Shown piece after piece: positions 1 through 7,678 of a stretch of DNA of 14,167 bases. Both the position numbers and the translations under genes were made by a program. This stretch comes from an uncultured Christensenella sp. (GTDB lineage: Bacteria; Bacillota; Clostridia; Christensenellales; Borkfalkiaceae), in the NCBI GenBank assembly GCA_910578765.1, contig CAJTRW010000022.1, positions 16,082 through 30,248 of the forward strand, in the 5' to 3' direction. The notes beneath the pieces were generated by a model. It was not told the DNA's origin. It searched no databases and was given only the letters and a program-made list of their open reading frames with translations. The number at the start of each line of letters is the position of its first letter. The stretch's first letter is position 1.

Positions 1-43
1 GGGGGGGGGCGTTTTATTTTGTTAAGCGTTGTTTATTATAATA

Positions 44-1612
44 TCAATCCCCGTTAAAGCCGAAGAATTCCGCGGCGTTGTTGTAGCATACGTCCTCTAC
101 TATTTTGCCGAGAGTTTCCATTTCCGAAGCGGGGTACTGTCCGCTTTCCACCAATCTGCCGAGCATCTGGCACAGCAGTCTTCTGTAATACTCGTGTCTG
201 GGATAAGCGAGGAAGGAACGGCTGTCCGTAAGCATGCCCACAGACTGAGCCACAAGCCCTACCTGCATAAGCGTTTCCAGATTCTGCCTCATGCCGTCCT
301 GCTGGTCCAAGAACCACCACGCGGTGCCGACCTGTACCCTGCCCTTTACACCCTCCTTCTGGAAGCAACCCGCAAGCACGGTCAAAGCGTAGTTGTCGCG
401 CGGGTTGAGGCAGTAAAGTATGGTTTTGGGCAGATTGCCGTCTTTGTCCAGCTCTCCCAAAAGCGCGGAAAGCTTTTCCATATACACGCTGTCCTCTATT
501 GCGTCGAAGCCGGTATCCGGTCCGATTTTAGCCAGCATGCTTTTGGAATTGTTTCTGAGCGCGCCTATATGGTATTGCTGTGCCCAGCCGTACTTAGCGT
601 ACTGTTTGCCGAGGAATACGAGTATGTAGCCCTTGTACTTGTCCTGCTCCGCTTCCGTTACTGGCTGACCTTTAAGACCCTTTAAGAAAATTTTATTGGC
701 TTCAGCATATGTCGCGGGTGCGTAATGCACTACGTCGAGAGCGTGGTCCGAAAGCTTCGAGCCCATTTCGTCGAAATACTTTATTCTTTCCGCAAGCGCG
801 TCGCAAAGTCCGCGCAAATCCTTTATGCGCTTGCCGACTACGTTGCCCAGCTGTTTTACCCAGTCCGCAAACCAGGACAGCTCTACGTTTATCGCCTTGT
901 CGGGGCGGAACGCCGGACGCACTTTAACCTTCAAAGTTTCGTCCGAGTTCATCTTTTTGTGCCACTCGAGACTGTCGACGGGGTCGTCCGTCGTGCAGAC
1001 CGTTTTGACGTTGAATTTATACATCATTTCACGTGCGGTAAGCGTTTCGAGGACGGCGTTCGCCTTGTCCCATATTACCTGCGCGTTGGCGGGATTGATA
1101 ACTTCCTCTATGCCGAAGTATCTGCGCATTTCCAGGTGAGACCAGTGATAAAGCGGGTTGCCGACGAAATAGGGCATGCTTTCTACAAACTGCATGTATT
1201 TTTTATAATCGTCGTCGGGGCCGGAAACAGAGTCTTCCGAATATCCGCGCGCACGGAGAGCGCGCCATTTGTAATGGTCGCCGTATCTGTCGCCGGCGCC
1301 AAGCCATACCTCGGCAAGATTTCTGAATTTTTTATCCTCGTAAATCTCTTTGGGTTGAAGATGGCAGTGATAGTCTATAATAGGCATCTTTTCGGCGTGA
1401 TCGTGATAAAGCGTTTTCGCCGTTTCCGTGTCCAAAAGGAAGTCCGCGTCCATGAAGGGCTTGACCTGCGATACCGCCTTAACCTCCGTCTTTACCGCTT
1501 TTTTAGCCGCGGTTTTAACCGTCTTGGCGGTTTTAGCCGCGGTTGCGGCTTTCGCCGTCTTTGTTGTCTTTGCCGCGGGTTTTGCCGCTGCGTTTTTCTT
1601 TTCGGTTGCCAT
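44..1612 (-). CDS. uxaC: Uronate isomerase (glucuronate/galacturonate isomerase) with a Lys/Ala-rich N-terminal extension
   Basis: Cytoplasmic aldose-ketose isomerase converting D-galacturonate to D-tagaturonate (and D-glucuronate to D-fructuronate), the first step of the uronate branch. From about residue 51 the protein follows the family closely: KPFMDADFLL, then the metal-binding HxH in DYHCHL (H82, H84), and a C-terminal SFLAYPRHEYYRR block. The family normally begins at the KPFM block and is about 470 residues; here 522 residues are open. The extra residues 1-49 contain 13 Lys and 16 Ala with only two acidic residues and look like a histone H1-type tail. The usual initiator position is a GTC valine codon, so no conventional start exists there; the next ATG (residue 54) would cut into the conserved block. 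The ATG at 1612 overlaps the uxaA stop by one base (TAATG), which favours the long form and translational coupling. Last gene of the operon; no clear terminator in the 43 bases after it. Confidence 0.95.
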   Translation of the reverse strand: MATEKKNAAAKPAAKTTKTAKAATAAKTAKTVKTAAKKAVKTEVKAVSQVKPFMDADFLLDTETAKTLYHDHAEKMPIIDYHCHLQPKEIYEDKKFRNLAEVWLGAGDRYGDHYKWRALRARGYSEDSVSGPDDDYKKYMQFVESMPYFVGNPLYHWSHLEMRRYFGIEEVINPANAQVIWDKANAVLETLTAREMMYKFNVKTVCTTDDPVDSLEWHKKMNSDETLKVKVRPAFRPDKAINVELSWFADWVKQLGNVVGKRIKDLRGLCDALAERIKYFDEMGSKLSDHALDVVHYAPATYAEANKIFLKGLKGQPVTEAEQDKYKGYILVFLGKQYAKYGWAQQYHIGALRNNSKSMLAKIGPDTGFDAIEDSVYMEKLSALLGELDKDGNLPKTILYCLNPRDNYALTVLAGCFQKEGVKGRVQVGTAWWFLDQQDGMRQNLETLMQVGLVAQSVGMLTDSRSFLAYPRHEYYRRLLCQMLGRLVESGQYPASEMETLGKIVEDVCYNNAAEFFGFNGD

Positions 1613-3081
1613 TATAACGTTACCCCCGTTTTGAATATTGCAATTTCTTTGGTTTGATTAATTTCGTTTTTGGCAAGCTTGCCGTTTGCCGTATCCACTA
1701 CAAGATCTATAAGATTTTCAAGCTGGACGTCGAAGTCGCTTTCCAGCACCGCGCCCGCGTTGAAGTCTATCCAGTTGCTCTTTTTTGCCGCCAGCTCGGA
1801 ATTGGTTGCTATTTTAAGCGTGGGGACAAAGCCGCCGAAGGGCGTGCCGCGCCCCGTGGTAAACAGAACCAGATGGCAGCCTGCCGCCGCGATATTCGTC
1901 ACCGCGCACATATCGTTGCCCGGACCGTTTAAAAGGTTAAGCCCCTTTGCCGTCACGTAGCCGTCGTCGAAAACAACGTCCTCCACCGGACCGGAACCCG
2001 ATTTTTGGGTACAGCCCAGCGACTTATCCTCAAGCGTGGTTATTCCGCCCGCCTTATTGCCGGGGGAGGGATTTTCGTAAACGGTTTGACCGTTGCGGCG
2101 GAAATAGTCCTTAAAGTCGTTTATAAGCTTTACGGTCTTGCCGAAAACTTTTTCGTCCTTCGCCCTGTTCATGAGAAGCTGTTCCGCACCGAACATTTCG
2201 GGCACCTCGGAAAGCACCGTCGTGCCGCCGGCGGAAACTATATAGTCGGAGAATCTGCCTACTAGCGGATTTGCCGTAATACCCGAAAGCCCGTCGCTTC
2301 CGCCGCACTTCAAACCCACTTTCAGGCAGGAAATATCCTGCTCCGTGCGCCTGTCGTTTTTGATAACGTCGGCTATCTGCTTCAACAGCGCGACGCCGCT
2401 TTCTATTTCGTCGTCCACTTCCTGACAAGCCATGAATTTGACGCGCTTTTCGTCTACGTCGCCCAACCCCTCTTTAAAGGCGGACATTTGGTTGTTTTCA
2501 CAACCAAGTCCCAGAACGAGCACGCCGCCCGCGTTGGGATGCCGCACCATTTTCTGCAAAATAAGCTTGGTTCTTTCATGGTCGTCGCCAAGCTGCGAGC
2601 AGCCGTAAGGATGCGTGAACGTAAACACCCCGTCAAAGCCGTACGTGCCGTAGCGCGTTTTAAAGGTTTCGACAATAAGCTTAGCCTGACCGTTGACGCA
2701 GCCGACCGTGGGAATTACCCACAGCTCGTTCCTTATCCCGACGTCGCCGTTTGCCCGCTTGTAAACGTTTACTTTACGCGGCGTTACTTTTTTAAGCGGC
2801 GTGGGAATTTTGTCGTAAACGTATTCCAGATTTTCGGAAAGATTGGTCTTTACGTTGTGGGTATGCACGTGCGCGCCCGCTTTTATGTCCGCAGTGGCGC
2901 GGGCAATCGGGTTGCCGTACTTTATAATCTGTTCGCCGACGGATATATCGTTCAGCGCAAATTTATGCCCTTTGGTAATATCTTCCGTAAGCGCGACGCC
3001 CTCGTGCGTTTCACCCTTTTTCAAGTCCGTCAGGGCTACGGCAACGTTGTCGCGGGGATTTATTACGATTGTCTTTTTCAA
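1612..3081 (-). CDS. uxaA: Altronate dehydratase (full-length UxaA)
   Basis: Iron-dependent lyase that dehydrates D-altronate to 2-keto-3-deoxygluconate in the galacturonate pathway. The 489 residues match the full-length family: an N-terminal SAF domain (about 1-75, with HVHTHN at 71-76), then the large catalytic region with PTVGCVNGQAK (C128), THPYGCSQ (C161), GLGCENNQ (C194), LKCGGSDG (C259) and LNGPGND (384-390). The start is a TTG codon at 3081-3079, supported by a strong GGGGAG ribosome site about 6 bases upstream. That site sits in the 12-base gap after uxaB, partly within the uxaB stop codon region. The 3' end overlaps the uxaC start by one base (TAATG). It lies between the enzyme that makes its substrate (UxaB) and the isomerase that starts the branch, so the three act together. 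Confidence 0.95.
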   Translation of the reverse strand: MKKTIVINPRDNVAVALTDLKKGETHEGVALTEDITKGHKFALNDISVGEQIIKYGNPIARATADIKAGAHVHTHNVKTNLSENLEYVYDKIPTPLKKVTPRKVNVYKRANGDVGIRNELWVIPTVGCVNGQAKLIVETFKTRYGTYGFDGVFTFTHPYGCSQLGDDHERTKLILQKMVRHPNAGGVLVLGLGCENNQMSAFKEGLGDVDEKRVKFMACQEVDDEIESGVALLKQIADVIKNDRRTEQDISCLKVGLKCGGSDGLSGITANPLVGRFSDYIVSAGGTTVLSEVPEMFGAEQLLMNRAKDEKVFGKTVKLINDFKDYFRRNGQTVYENPSPGNKAGGITTLEDKSLGCTQKSGSGPVEDVVFDDGYVTAKGLNLLNGPGNDMCAVTNIAAAGCHLVLFTTGRGTPFGGFVPTLKIATNSELAAKKSNWIDFNAGAVLESDFDVQLENLIDLVVDTANGKLAKNEINQTKEIAIFKTGVTL

Positions 3082-3093
3082 AGTACGCTCCCC

Positions 3094-4560
3094 TTATTTG
3101 CAGGCGCCGTTGCAGCCCGAAACGAAGCATTCCAAAGCCGCATTCATGCCCTTAGTGTCCATTGCCCTTAAATATCTTGCAACTGTCGATGTGATTTCGG
3201 GATGAATTTTGTTCATGTCCGTTTCCCATGCTTCGACCCAACCGAGAGCTTCGCGCGCCAGTTTGTCGTAGTCACCGTTAAACTCCGCCCAAAGCTTGGT
3301 CCATTTTTCAAGGAAAGCCGCATCGTCTTTAAGCGCTATCTTCTCGCTTCCGCGCACGCCCTTGTGGAACTGCACAAGCGCCGCAAAAGCAAACAGCAAA
3401 CGTTGGGGAAGTTGACCCTTTATCCTGACGTAATCCGTAAGCGTGGGCAAAAGCCTTGTCCTGAACTTAGTCGTCGAGTTGAGCGCTATGGACATAAGCT
3501 CGTGACGGATATAGGGATTTTTATATCTCTCTATTACGCTTTCCGCGAAAGCGGTCATCTGGTCCTGCGGCAAATCTATTGTGGGATTGACTTCTTCGAA
3601 CACGAACTCGCGCACGAATTTGCCTATGGTCTTGTCGTTTACCGCTTCGCCGACGGTGTCTATTCCGCAAAGATAGGCAACGGGAACCATAGCCGTGTGC
3701 GAACCGTTTAAAATTTTGACCTTTCTCTGTTTGTAGGGATGAATGTCGTCCGCAAAAATCACGTTAAGCCCCGTGCTGTCCGCGGGAAGATATTTTTGCA
3801 CAAGAGGTTGCTTTTTAAGCACCCAAAGGTGGAAAATTTCGCCCTTTACGACGTTGTTGTCTATATAGCCGGTTTCCTTTTGAATTTGTTCTATTTCGTT
3901 TTTGGGATAGCCCGGAACTATTCTGTCGACAAGCGTGGACGTAAATTTGTTTGCCGTCTGCATCCACTTTATAAATTCTTTGTCCATTTTGTTTATTTCG
4001 GCAAGCTCGGTAAGACAGCGGTACAGCTCGTCTCCGTTGTCGTCTATAAGCTCGCACGGGATAATGGCAAGCCCCCTGTTCGGGTCGCCTTTAAAACGGT
4101 CGTATCTTCTTTTAAGCAGGGCGAGAAGCTTGCCGGGGAAGCTTTTGGGGCATTGCGTAAAGTCGGTATCCTCGGGGTCTACCGCGATGCCCGCTTCCGT
4201 TGTGTTGGAAATTATTACCTGCAAATCCTCGCTTTCGCCGTATTTTAAAAATCTTTCATACTCCGTAAAGGGGTTGAGACAATCGCCGATAACGTCTATT
4301 ATCCTGCTGGATTTTACGTTTTCGCCGTTGTTGATACCCTCCAAACGCAGGGTATAAAGCCCGTCCTGGTCGGCAAGGTCTTTTACTCTGCCGAAGGGCA
4401 TGGGCTGAACCACCGCGACGCCCGCGTTAATCGCGCCCTTGTCGTTGAGGTCCTGAATTATCCACTCAACGAAGGCGCGGAGGAAATTCCCTTCGCCGAA
4501 CTGCATTATTTTTATAGGTCTTTCGGGCTTGGAATATAATTTTTTACTTAACTGTTCCAT
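3094..4560 (-). CDS. uxaB: Tagaturonate reductase (altronate oxidoreductase)
   Basis: NADH-dependent reductase of the polyol-specific long-chain (mannitol) dehydrogenase family, reducing D-tagaturonate to D-altronate. The N-terminal dinucleotide-binding segment is visible as IMQFGEGNFLRAF (residues 18-30). The catalytic Lys-Asn-His set of the family is K280, N285 and H288 in RKVKILNGSH, with a supporting Asn at 175 in IIPCELIDDNG. The length of 488 is usual for UxaB. A fructuronate reductase (UxuB) is the main alternative, but the neighbouring uxaA/uxaC and the overall sequence pattern favour UxaB. ATG at 4560 is preceded by AGGAG with about 7 bases spacing. It is separated from the upstream ATPase gene by 76 bases that contain a small hairpin, and from uxaA by 12 bases. 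Confidence 0.93.
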   Translation of the reverse strand: MEQLSKKLYSKPERPIKIMQFGEGNFLRAFVEWIIQDLNDKGAINAGVAVVQPMPFGRVKDLADQDGLYTLRLEGINNGENVKSSRIIDVIGDCLNPFTEYERFLKYGESEDLQVIISNTTEAGIAVDPEDTDFTQCPKSFPGKLLALLKRRYDRFKGDPNRGLAIIPCELIDDNGDELYRCLTELAEINKMDKEFIKWMQTANKFTSTLVDRIVPGYPKNEIEQIQKETGYIDNNVVKGEIFHLWVLKKQPLVQKYLPADSTGLNVIFADDIHPYKQRKVKILNGSHTAMVPVAYLCGIDTVGEAVNDKTIGKFVREFVFEEVNPTIDLPQDQMTAFAESVIERYKNPYIRHELMSIALNSTTKFRTRLLPTLTDYVRIKGQLPQRLLFAFAALVQFHKGVRGSEKIALKDDAAFLEKWTKLWAEFNGDYDKLAREALGWVEAWETDMNKIHPEITSTVARYLRAMDTKGMNAALECFVSGCNGACK

Positions 4561-4599
4561 GAAACACTCCTGTATTTTTTCTATTGAACTGCGGAAATC

Positions 4600-4619
4600 A
4601 AGACGCCTTCAAACGTCTT
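4600..4619 (-). other. Intercistronic hairpin between the ABC ATPase gene and uxaB
   Basis: AAGACG (4600-4605) and CGTCTT (4614-4619) form a perfect 6-bp stem with an 8-base loop in the 76-base gap. No U-tract follows on either strand, so a terminator is unlikely. It could be an RNA processing or stability element that sets different expression for the two halves of the operon. Confidence 0.35.
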
Positions 4620-4636
4620 AATTTGCACGAAATATT

Positions 4637-5749
4637 TTAATGTCTTTTTACGTCGTTTTCGACTATTTCTTCCGTTTCCGCATCAAAAACATAAGCCGCG
4701 GCAACGGGAACGTTGAAGGTGAATTCGTCGCCCATTGCGGGTGTGTCGTGAGGGTTTACTTTAAGGATAACGTTTACCTTTTCGTCGCCCTCGCCGACGG
4801 TCGCGTATACGTTGGTGGTGTCGCCGAGAAGCTCGGTAAGCTCTACATTGGATTTAACCGCGAACGAAGTTTTATTTGCTTTGCCGAGCTTTATAGCCTC
4901 CGGCCTGAAAGCAAAAACAATCTTTTTCCCCTCTACGGAAGCGACGTTCTTTACTATGGGAGCAAGATCAAATTCCAATCCGCAGCCCTTGAATTTGCCG
5001 CCCTCCGCGACGCCCCTGATAAAGTTCATGGGGGGCTCGCCTATGAAGCCTGCGACGAAAAGATTTTTGGGATAGAAATACAGCTCGTACGGGGTGCCTA
5101 TCTGCTGGACGTAGCCGCCGGATTTCATGACGACTATTCTGTCCGACATGGTCATCGCCTCCGTCTGGTCGTGGGTGACGTAAATTGTCGTCGCGCCGAC
5201 CGAACGGTGAATTTGTTTGATTTCCGAACGCATGGTAACGCGCTGTTTTGCGTCGAGGTTGGATAAAGGTTCGTCCATAAGGAATATATTAACCTTTCTT
5301 ATCAGTGCGCGGCCGACCGCTACGCGCTGGCACTGACCGCCGGAAAGCGCGCGGGGGAATCTTTCGAGATAATCCGTAAGACCGAGTATTTTTGCCGTTG
5401 CCTGCACTTTTTCCTCGATAATATCAGCGTCGATTCCTTCGAGAGTGAGACCGAAGGCAAGGTTTTCATACACCGTAAGATGGGGGTACAGCGCGTATGA
5501 CTGGAATACCATTGCGATACCTCTGTCGCGCGAGGACATCTGGTTGGCAAGCTTGCCGTCGATGTAAAATTCACCCGAGGTGATGTCCTCCAAACCCGCA
5601 ATCATTCTGAGCGTGGTAGACTTACCGCAGCCCGAGTCGCCTACAAGACATATAAATTCTCCGTCCTTGATTTCCATATTGAAATCATGCACGGCATGAT
5701 AGCCGTTAGGATAAACTTTGTTTACGTCTTTAAATAAGAGTTGTGCCAT
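4637..5749 (-). CDS. Sugar ABC importer ATPase, MsmX/MsmK/UgpC family (CUT1)
   Basis: Nucleotide-binding subunit that powers a carbohydrate importer of the CUT1 type. All hallmarks are present: Walker A GDSGCGKST (37-45; Asp replaces the common Pro at the second position), Q-loop Q83 in VFQSYALYPHLTVYENLAFG, signature LSGGQ (135-139), Walker B IFLMDE (155-160) and H-loop H193. After about residue 240 follows the TOBE/regulatory C-terminal region of this subfamily, ending at 370, a normal length. No permease or binding-protein gene is beside it. In Firmicutes one MsmX-type ATPase commonly serves several CUT1 permease pairs, so here it probably energises an oligogalacturonide or uronate importer encoded elsewhere. 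Start ATG at 5749 has an AGGGGAAA ribosome site with somewhat long spacing, 27 bases after kduI. Family assignment is firm; the substrate is inferred from context only. Confidence 0.92.
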   Translation of the reverse strand: MAQLLFKDVNKVYPNGYHAVHDFNMEIKDGEFICLVGDSGCGKSTTLRMIAGLEDITSGEFYIDGKLANQMSSRDRGIAMVFQSYALYPHLTVYENLAFGLTLEGIDADIIEEKVQATAKILGLTDYLERFPRALSGGQCQRVAVGRALIRKVNIFLMDEPLSNLDAKQRVTMRSEIKQIHRSVGATTIYVTHDQTEAMTMSDRIVVMKSGGYVQQIGTPYELYFYPKNLFVAGFIGEPPMNFIRGVAEGGKFKGCGLEFDLAPIVKNVASVEGKKIVFAFRPEAIKLGKANKTSFAVKSNVELTELLGDTTNVYATVGEGDEKVNVILKVNPHDTPAMGDEFTFNVPVAAAYVFDAETEEIVENDVKRH

Positions 5750-5776
5750 TTTATTAATTTCCCCTATTAATTTTTC

Positions 5777-6646
5777 TTATTTTAAATCTTTCGTGGCGAT
5801 ATTGTCCATATCGTCGTAGGTCTGGTTTTCTCCGCACATGCCCCAGATAAACGTATAGTTATGCGTGCCTATTCCCGTATGAATGGACCAGCTGGGCGAA
5901 ATGACCGCCTGTTCGTTGTGCATAATTATATGACGCGTTTCCTGCGGGGTGCCCATAAGATGAATAACCGCTTCCGTTTCGGGAAGCTCGAAATACATGT
6001 AAACTTCCATTCTTCTTTCGTGCGTGTGGCTGGGCAGGGTGTTCCATCCGCTCCCCTCGGCAAGCTCGGTCATGCCCATGGCAAGCTGACAGCTTTCGCA
6101 CACGTCGCCGATAATGAACTGGTTTATAGTGCGCTTGTTCATGCCCGCCTCGGTTCCGAGGTGTCTTTGCACGCAGTACTTAACCCCCTCGGGCGCGGGT
6201 TTGCCGTCTACCGGTTTAACTATTTTGACGGTGGGATAAGCTTTGTGCGCGGGGCTGGAATTTATATAAAATTTGGCGGGATTTTTAGGGTCTGCGGAAG
6301 TAAATTCCACCTGTTTTGTACCCATGCCTATATAAATACCTTCTTTAAAGCCGATATCGTATTTTTTGCCGTCAAGCGTGATAACGCCCGCGCCGCCGAT
6401 ATTTATTACGCCCATCTCGCGCCTTTCGAGGAAGTACCCCGTCGCAAGCTCTTTAAACGTGCCGAGAGACAGCGTTTCCTTTACGGGCATTGCGCCGCCC
6501 GCGATTATTCTGTCCTGATGCGAATAGGTAAGTAAAATTTCGTCCTCCTCGAACAGGTACTTTATTAAATATTTTTCCCTGAGCTCCATAGTGCCGTAGC
6601 GTTTGGAGTCGTCGGGGTGATTGGCATATCTGATATCGAATTTCAT
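5777..6646 (-). CDS. kduI: 5-keto-4-deoxyuronate isomerase (5-dehydro-4-deoxy-D-glucuronate isomerase)
   Basis: Cupin-fold zinc isomerase that converts 5-keto-4-deoxyuronate, the spontaneous product of unsaturated uronates released by pectate lyases, to 2,5-diketo-3-deoxygluconate. The four zinc ligands known in the E. coli enzyme (His196, His198, Glu203, His245) are matched with identical spacing by H207, H209, E214 and H256 (SHTHERRMEVYMYFELPE and PSWSIHTGIGT). The protein is 289 residues, about 11 longer than E. coli KduI; part of the excess is a Pro/Gly-rich stretch near residues 144-156. ATG at 6646 has TAAGGAG about 6 bases upstream. The partner dehydrogenase KduD, which would reduce the product to KDG, is not in this window. 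Its presence ties the operon to lyase-type pectin breakdown, in keeping with the pectate lyase gene at 11782-14109. Confidence 0.95.
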   Translation of the reverse strand: MKFDIRYANHPDDSKRYGTMELREKYLIKYLFEEDEILLTYSHQDRIIAGGAMPVKETLSLGTFKELATGYFLERREMGVINIGGAGVITLDGKKYDIGFKEGIYIGMGTKQVEFTSADPKNPAKFYINSSPAHKAYPTVKIVKPVDGKPAPEGVKYCVQRHLGTEAGMNKRTINQFIIGDVCESCQLAMGMTELAEGSGWNTLPSHTHERRMEVYMYFELPETEAVIHLMGTPQETRHIIMHNEQAVISPSWSIHTGIGTHNYTFIWGMCGENQTYDDMDNIATKDLK

Positions 6647-6667
6647 AAAATCTCCTTAAAAATTTGA

Positions 6668-6756
6668 AATGTGCGCGAAACGCATTTAATTGTCAATCCG
6701 TGGCTTGCGGAATCTGTTCCGGATACTTAGCCGATGCCCGGCAAGACAAGGCTAAG
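6668..6756 (-). other. GC-rich intercistronic region with three hairpins
   Basis: The 113-base gap between the isomerase/epimerase gene and kduI is richer in G+C than the other gaps. It holds three self-complementary segments: CTTAGCC/GGCTAAG (6726-6732 with 6750-6756, 17-base loop, starting 4 bases after the upstream stop codon), CGGAA/TTCCG (6708-6712 with 6717-6721, loop TCTG), and TGCG/CGCA (6672-6675 with 6681-6684). None is followed by a U-tract. This could be an intergenic repeat unit or an mRNA processing region; no ORF or promoter is convincing here. Confidence 0.35.
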
Positions 6757-6759
6757 CGG

Positions 6760-7599
6760 TTATAGACCGTTCCACTTGTTACGGATAAATTGAGTACAGG
6801 GAATAATATCGTCGCCCGTCGTGCCTTCCAGCACGAGCGTCGCGTTTTTATCGTAAGCCTTGATTTTGCTTAAAATTTTATCGAAGTCAAACATTCCTTT
6901 ACCGGGAGCAACCTGTTTAAGCTTGCCGTCCCCGAACACGCAGTCCTTGATATGGAAAACTACTATTTTGCCCGCAAAGGTTTGCAGCCCTTCGTCTAAA
7001 ATTTCAAGATACTTTTCGTAATTAGAGGCGTCAAGATAGTTGTATATATCGAAAATAATTTTTACGTTTTCCGCATTTATGGCGTCGACGGCGCGTTTCA
7101 AAGTCGAAACGTTCCAGCAAACGTGTCCCGCCGCGCCCTCCATGCCGACGAACGCACCGACCGTTTTCGCGTAACCGGCAAGCTCTTTAAAGGTGTTTAT
7201 AACCCTTTCCAAAGCCCGCTCAGTGCGGTTAAGGGGATTGTAGGTCCACTTGTCGTCGTTGAAAGAACCCGTCTCCGAGCCGACTATGTTGCAACCCAGT
7301 GCGGAAGAATATTTTAAATAGCTTTTGAAAACCGCTTTACCGTTTTCGACTTTGGCTTTATCCGAATGAACGGGGTTGAAATACGCGCCTATAAGCGGAA
7401 CCTTTATCCCCGCGGCTTTAAGCGCGCCGCCTATCGCCGCGGAGTTTTCCGCGTTCAACGCTTCGGGAACGTATTTTATTTCGTCCATGAATTTGTACGC
7501 AACAAGCTGAACCGCGGATATGCCGCAGTCGCCCGCTTTTTTTATTGCGTTGTCAAGCCCTTTTACGCCCAAATCGTGCGTGCGGAATGCTATTTGCAT
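6760..7599 (-). CDS. Sugar phosphate isomerase/epimerase-like TIM-barrel protein
   Basis: A 279-residue member of the xylose isomerase-like / AP endonuclease 2 TIM-barrel superfamily, which includes ketose 3-epimerases, IolE/IolI and related sugar isomerases. The usual four metal ligands can be placed on barrel strands: E154 (VGMEGAAG), D184 (IIFDIYNYL), H216 (VVFHIKD) and E258 (LVLEGT), plus the APGKGMFDFD segment (231-240) typical of the group. ATG at 7599 follows an AAAGGAA ribosome site. It sits between kdgK and kduI in the operon, so its substrate is probably a uronate-derived keto sugar or a related sugar acid. The sequence does not decide between isomerase, epimerase and dehydratase. 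It may replace a missing step (no KduD or galacturonate mutarotase is seen), but this is speculation from context. Confidence 0.85.
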   Translation of the reverse strand: MQIAFRTHDLGVKGLDNAIKKAGDCGISAVQLVAYKFMDEIKYVPEALNAENSAAIGGALKAAGIKVPLIGAYFNPVHSDKAKVENGKAVFKSYLKYSSALGCNIVGSETGSFNDDKWTYNPLNRTERALERVINTFKELAGYAKTVGAFVGMEGAAGHVCWNVSTLKRAVDAINAENVKIIFDIYNYLDASNYEKYLEILDEGLQTFAGKIVVFHIKDCVFGDGKLKQVAPGKGMFDFDKILSKIKAYDKNATLVLEGTTGDDIIPCTQFIRNKWNGL

Positions 7600-7630
7600 A
7601 AAATTCCTTTATAATTACGTTTTAATATTT

Positions 7631-7674
7631 GCCGCGGTGACGGCGCAGATTTTTCGACGTCGTCCGGAATGACG
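7631..7674 (-). repeat. Possible dispersed intergenic repeat with two small hairpins
   Basis: Read on the minus strand, the gap after kdgK contains CGTCATTCCGGACGACGTCG followed by AAAAATCTGC and GCCGTCACCGCGGC. Two stems are present: CGTC/GACG (7661-7664 with 7671-7674) and GCCG/CGGC (7631-7634 with 7641-7644), each with a 6-base loop. From memory this resembles a widespread intergenic repeat type of the form CGTCATTTCGA...GTCGA.AAATCT, differing at about five of 28 positions. Membership needs a genome-wide copy count. It does not look like a terminator, because no U-tract follows a stable stem. Confidence 0.3.
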
Positions 7675-7678
7675 TTAT

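Noticed and set aside
1..43. Terminator of the uronate operon
   Set aside because: No stable stem plus U-tract is visible between the uxaC stop and the window edge.
725..1657. Long plus-strand open frame (310 codons) antisense to uxaC
   Set aside because: The minus frame is a clear UxaC. The plus frame is Arg/Phe/Val-rich without a family match and has no sensible ribosome site; a shadow of codon bias.
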